Shown here: positions 62,034 through 64,000 of the stretch, in pieces
Position numbering within the stretch: position 1 is the stretch's first letter
How the letters are laid out: the number at the start of each line of letters is the position of its first letter
Assembly (NCBI RefSeq): GCF_014596745.1
Contig: NZ_JABTCF010000015.1
Coordinates: forward strand, 46,625 to 110,624
Direction of reading: 5' to 3'
DNA: 64,000 nucleotides
Source: Maribacter aquimaris
Lineage (GTDB): Bacteria; Bacteroidota; Bacteroidia; Flavobacteriales; Flavobacteriaceae
Translations under genes and position numbers: made by a program
Notes under the pieces: generated by a model
The model's database searches: none
What the model was told of the DNA's origin: nothing
Seen by the model: the letters and a program-made list of their open reading frames with translations, nothing else

Positions 62034-64000
62034 ATGAAAAGAACACTATTTTTTCTGGTTTTGGGACTTTTATTGGCCACAACCGCCAAAGGTCAGATCA
62101 AGATCGGGGACAATCCCCAGACCATAGACCCTTCATCGGTGTTGGAACTCGAAAGCGGTTCCCGGGTCTTGGTGGTCACCCGTGTAAGTACGGCAGAAAT
62201 GAACACCATTATCCCCTTACCCGGGGCTGTGGTCTACAATACCGACCTGCAATGCATTCATTATTACAACGGTACCGAATGGATCAATGTCTGTGAGGAA
62301 GTGGGGGGCATTCCCAACCTGACCACAGAACCGTTGATCAATACCCGAAGCACCATCGTCATTACCACCAATGGGGAGGACAACCATATTGAGGTGGCCC
62401 CGAACAGTATCCGTACCGAACAGATCGTGGATGGGGGCATCAATGGGGATGACATTCAGGACAATAGTATAGGACAGAATAAAATAGGCAACGATGCCGT
62501 AGGCGCGAACGAACTCGAAGAAAACGCCGTTGGGGTGCTTGCCCTGAACAACGTAGAGGTCGAGGACTACCTTTCGAATACGGTGGGGTATATCACCAGT
62601 ACCGATATTGTAAGCGGTGATGGGGACAATGCCATTTTGATCGGCCTCGACGGTGGGGCCTATTATGACGATACCGCGATATTGACGAGCATTCAGGACA
62701 ATACCGATGCCCTAAGTGTAAATACGGGGGACATTTTAAGCAATGCCTTGAATATTGGTTCGAATACCACCAATATAGGTATCAATGCCACGGCCATTGC
62801 CGACCATATTGACGACAAAGACCCTAATGTTCTTTTAGGGACTTCAGATGACAGCTACCCCACTCAAAATGCGGTAAAAACATATGTGGACAATGCCACA
62901 GGGGCCGTAAGTACATTGAACAATGGTACTATTTATGTGGGCAATGCATCCAATGTAGCCACTGGCGTTGCCATGGGTGGGGATGCCACCATTACGAACA
63001 CGGGAGTGGTAACCATAGCCAATAATGCCATTACCACAGGAAAAATCAACAATAGTGCGGTGACAACGGCTAAAATCAATAACGGGGCAGTAACCAATGC
63101 TAAGATTGCTAATAATGCTATCAATACCGACAAAATTCAAAATGGAACTGTTGGCAATTTAGATTTAGATAAGACCAGTATTCCTTTAAGTGGTTTTGGG
63201 GCAGCTACGGCCGATGTTGATGTTGGTGGAAACAAGCTTATTAATGTAGACACCCCCACCAATGCACAAGATGCTGTCAATAAGGCTTATGTGGATGCCC
63301 AAGTCAGTGGCGTAGGTGGCACTGGCGATATTACTTCTACAGATCTTGACGTTACAGGAGGTGCCAATGCCACCTTCACGGATGTAACCCTAAACATTAA
63401 AGATAATGCAATTACATCTTCCAAGATCGCACTGAACACAATTATCGCAGACGATATCAACACAGGGGCCGTAACTACGGACGAGATATTGAACGGTACA
63501 ATACTAGCTGAGGATATTGCGGATGCAAATGTTACAGAGGCCAAGATAAACCCTTCTACAACTAATGGCGAAGTTCTTACCACAGTGGCTGGTGTAGCAC
63601 AATGGACAGCCCCAACGGCAGGCGTAGTTCTTACCACTACGGCAATTGACGGCAATGGACAGGCTGGTACACCTTTAGATATCGCCGACGATGCAATCAC
63701 ATCTTCCAAAATCGCGCTAAACACCATTATCGCAGACGATATCAACACAGGAGCGGTAACTACGGACGAGATATTGAACGGTACAATACTAGCTGAGGAT
63801 ATTGCGGATGCAAATGTTACAGAGGCCAAGATAAACCCTTCTACAACTAATGGCGAAGTTCTTACCACAGTGGCTGGTGTAGCACAATGGACAGCCCCAA
63901 CGGCAGGCGTAGTTCTTACCACTACGGCAATTGACGGCAATGGACAGGCTGGTACACCTTTAGATATCGCCGACGATGCAATCACATCTTCCAAAATCGC
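62034..64000 (+). CDS. Large exported repeat protein with tail-fibre-like repeats (3' end outside window)
   Basis: Open from ATG 62034 to the window end, at least 655 codons. Signal peptide MKRTLFFLVLGLLLATTAKGQ, then a conserved N-terminal domain (SVLELESGSRVLVV, MNTIIPLPGAVVYNTDL, IHYYNGTEWINVCE) known from flavobacterial surface proteins. After that come many degenerate repeats of about ten residues of the form [NG]-[AT]-[IV]-T-x-x-[KE]-I, e.g. NNAITTGKIN and NGAVTNAKIA. Two TQNAVKTYVD / AQDAVNKAYVD motifs match phage tail-fibre signatures. A 285-bp (95-residue) unit repeats from 63402. No frameshift or stop was found. Likely an adhesin-like surface fibre. Confidence 0.88.
   Translation, partial: MKRTLFFLVLGLLLATTAKGQIKIGDNPQTIDPSSVLELESGSRVLVVTRVSTAEMNTIIPLPGAVVYNTDLQCIHYYNGTEWINVCEEVGGIPNLTTEPLINTRSTIVITTNGEDNHIEVAPNSIRTEQIVDGGINGDDIQDNSIGQNKIGNDAVGANELEENAVGVLALNNVEVEDYLSNTVGYITSTDIVSGDGDNAILIGLDGGAYYDDTAILTSIQDNTDALSVNTGDILSNALNIGSNTTNIGINATAIADHIDDKDPNVLLGTSDDSYPTQNAVKTYVDNATGAVSTLNNGTIYVGNASNVATGVAMGGDATITNTGVVTIANNAITTGKINNSAVTTAKINNGAVTNAKIANNAINTDKIQNGTVGNLDLDKTSIPLSGFGAATADVDVGGNKLINVDTPTNAQDAVNKAYVDAQVSGVGGTGDITSTDLDVTGGANATFTDVTLNIKDNAITSSKIALNTIIADDINTGAVTTDEILNGTILAEDIADANVTEAKINPSTTNGEVLTTVAGVAQWTAPTAGVVLTTTAIDGNGQAGTPLDIADDAITSSKIALNTIIADDINTGAVTTDEILNGTILAEDIADANVTEAKINPSTTNGEVLTTVAGVAQWTAPTAGVVLTTTAIDGNGQAGTPLDIADDAITSSKI
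63402..64000 (+). repeat. Tandem 285-bp repeat inside the surface protein gene
   Basis: Unit 1 at 63402-63686, unit 2 at 63687-63971, unit 3 begins at 63972 and leaves the window. From 63441 onward units 1 and 2 differ at only two positions in about 240 bp (GGGGCC versus GGAGCG), both synonymous. Each unit encodes 95 residues. The first 40 bp of unit 1 are more diverged. Confidence 0.9.

Noticed and set aside
63287..63994. Repetitive open frame on the minus strand
   Set aside because: It is only the reverse complement of the repeated coding region on the plus strand and has a biased composition (Ala/Val/Ser) expected of such a shadow.
63402..64000. CRISPR-like or mobile-element repeat
   Set aside because: The 285-bp units are directly adjacent with no spacers and are in frame inside one protein.
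62034..64000. Prophage or phage tail operon at the right edge
   Set aside because: The protein has a bacterial signal peptide and flavobacterial surface-protein N-domain, and no phage gene is visible beside it; only the repeats resemble tail fibres.
1..64000. tRNA, rRNA, IS elements, origin of replication
   Set aside because: I looked for cloverleaf-like and IS-end-like structures in the intergenic gaps and saw none that I could support; a tRNA scan and an IS search would settle it.

Overview
The window is a stretch of chromosome from a member of the Bacteroidota, almost certainly a marine Flavobacteriaceae (a Maribacter/Zobellia/Muricauda-like organism is my guess; genus is not provable from here). 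The reasons are the Bacteroidota-type promoters (TTG / TAnnTTTG), A-rich leaders with few Shine-Dalgarno sites, a 42-residue ribosomal protein THX, a bacterial kynurenine pathway (Kmo, KynU), and families typical of flavobacteria (DUF1573, DUF6702, CarboxypepD_reg-like, two-component pairs next to TPR kinases). Gene density is high. I see no rRNA, tRNA, CRISPR array, insertion sequence or prophage. Most of the window is core genome, and its novelty lies in small regulatory structures and the gene at the right edge.

Layout. 1-4.9 kb: the 3' half of a tryptophan operon (trpC', trpF, trpB, trpA), a small membrane protein and an exported M20 peptidase. 4.9-12.3 kb (mostly minus strand): TPR protein, PEP carboxylase, uracil-DNA-glycosylase-like protein, the tiny THX gene (plus strand), a lipoprotein, YaaA, an RluD-type pseudouridine synthase and a PASTA protein. 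12.5-17.6 kb: ddl, coaD, a six-PAS sensor kinase overlapped by a stand-alone receiver protein. 17.6-20 kb: NUDIX and pyrE diverging from start codons only 7 bp apart, an SRPBCC protein, birA. 20-24.9 kb: rsfS-ftsH-LUD protein-cdsA-psd-acyl-CoA-binding protein, a tightly packed protein quality control and phospholipid cluster. 24.9-29.7 kb: creatininase-like and sterol desaturase-like proteins, then an OmpR-type response regulator/kinase pair. Its upstream region holds four TTAA boxes at 10-11 bp spacing followed by a possible short RNA ending in a strong hairpin.

29.7-37.4 kb: DoxX-like protein, two tandem PPK2 polyphosphate kinases, an exported protein of unknown function, a fumarylacetoacetase-family enzyme, valS, a DUF1573 protein and an aspartyl protease with a PDZ domain. 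37.5-49.3 kb: aminotransferase-murB, an ECF sigma/anti-sigma pair with a structured leader, a four-cysteine membrane peptide, a second ECF sigma factor, lipA, a GAPDH overlapped by a TPR hybrid kinase with a TTG start, lpxK, and a Nif3 protein with a coiled-coil partner. 49.4-56.7 kb: kmo, a lone clpP, a lipoprotein, an MFS transporter, kynU, a GNAT acetyltransferase, an O-methyltransferase and PAP2. 56.7-61.6 kb: a TatA-like protein, an M1 metallopeptidase, DUF6702 and two overlapping carboxypeptidase-regulatory-domain proteins.

The right edge (62034 to the end) is the start of a large exported protein built from about ten-residue repeats like those of phage tail fibres. Inside it a 285-bp unit is tandemly duplicated with almost no nucleotide divergence. 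This gene and the regulator-linked intergenic region at 29.0 kb are the two places most worth following up.
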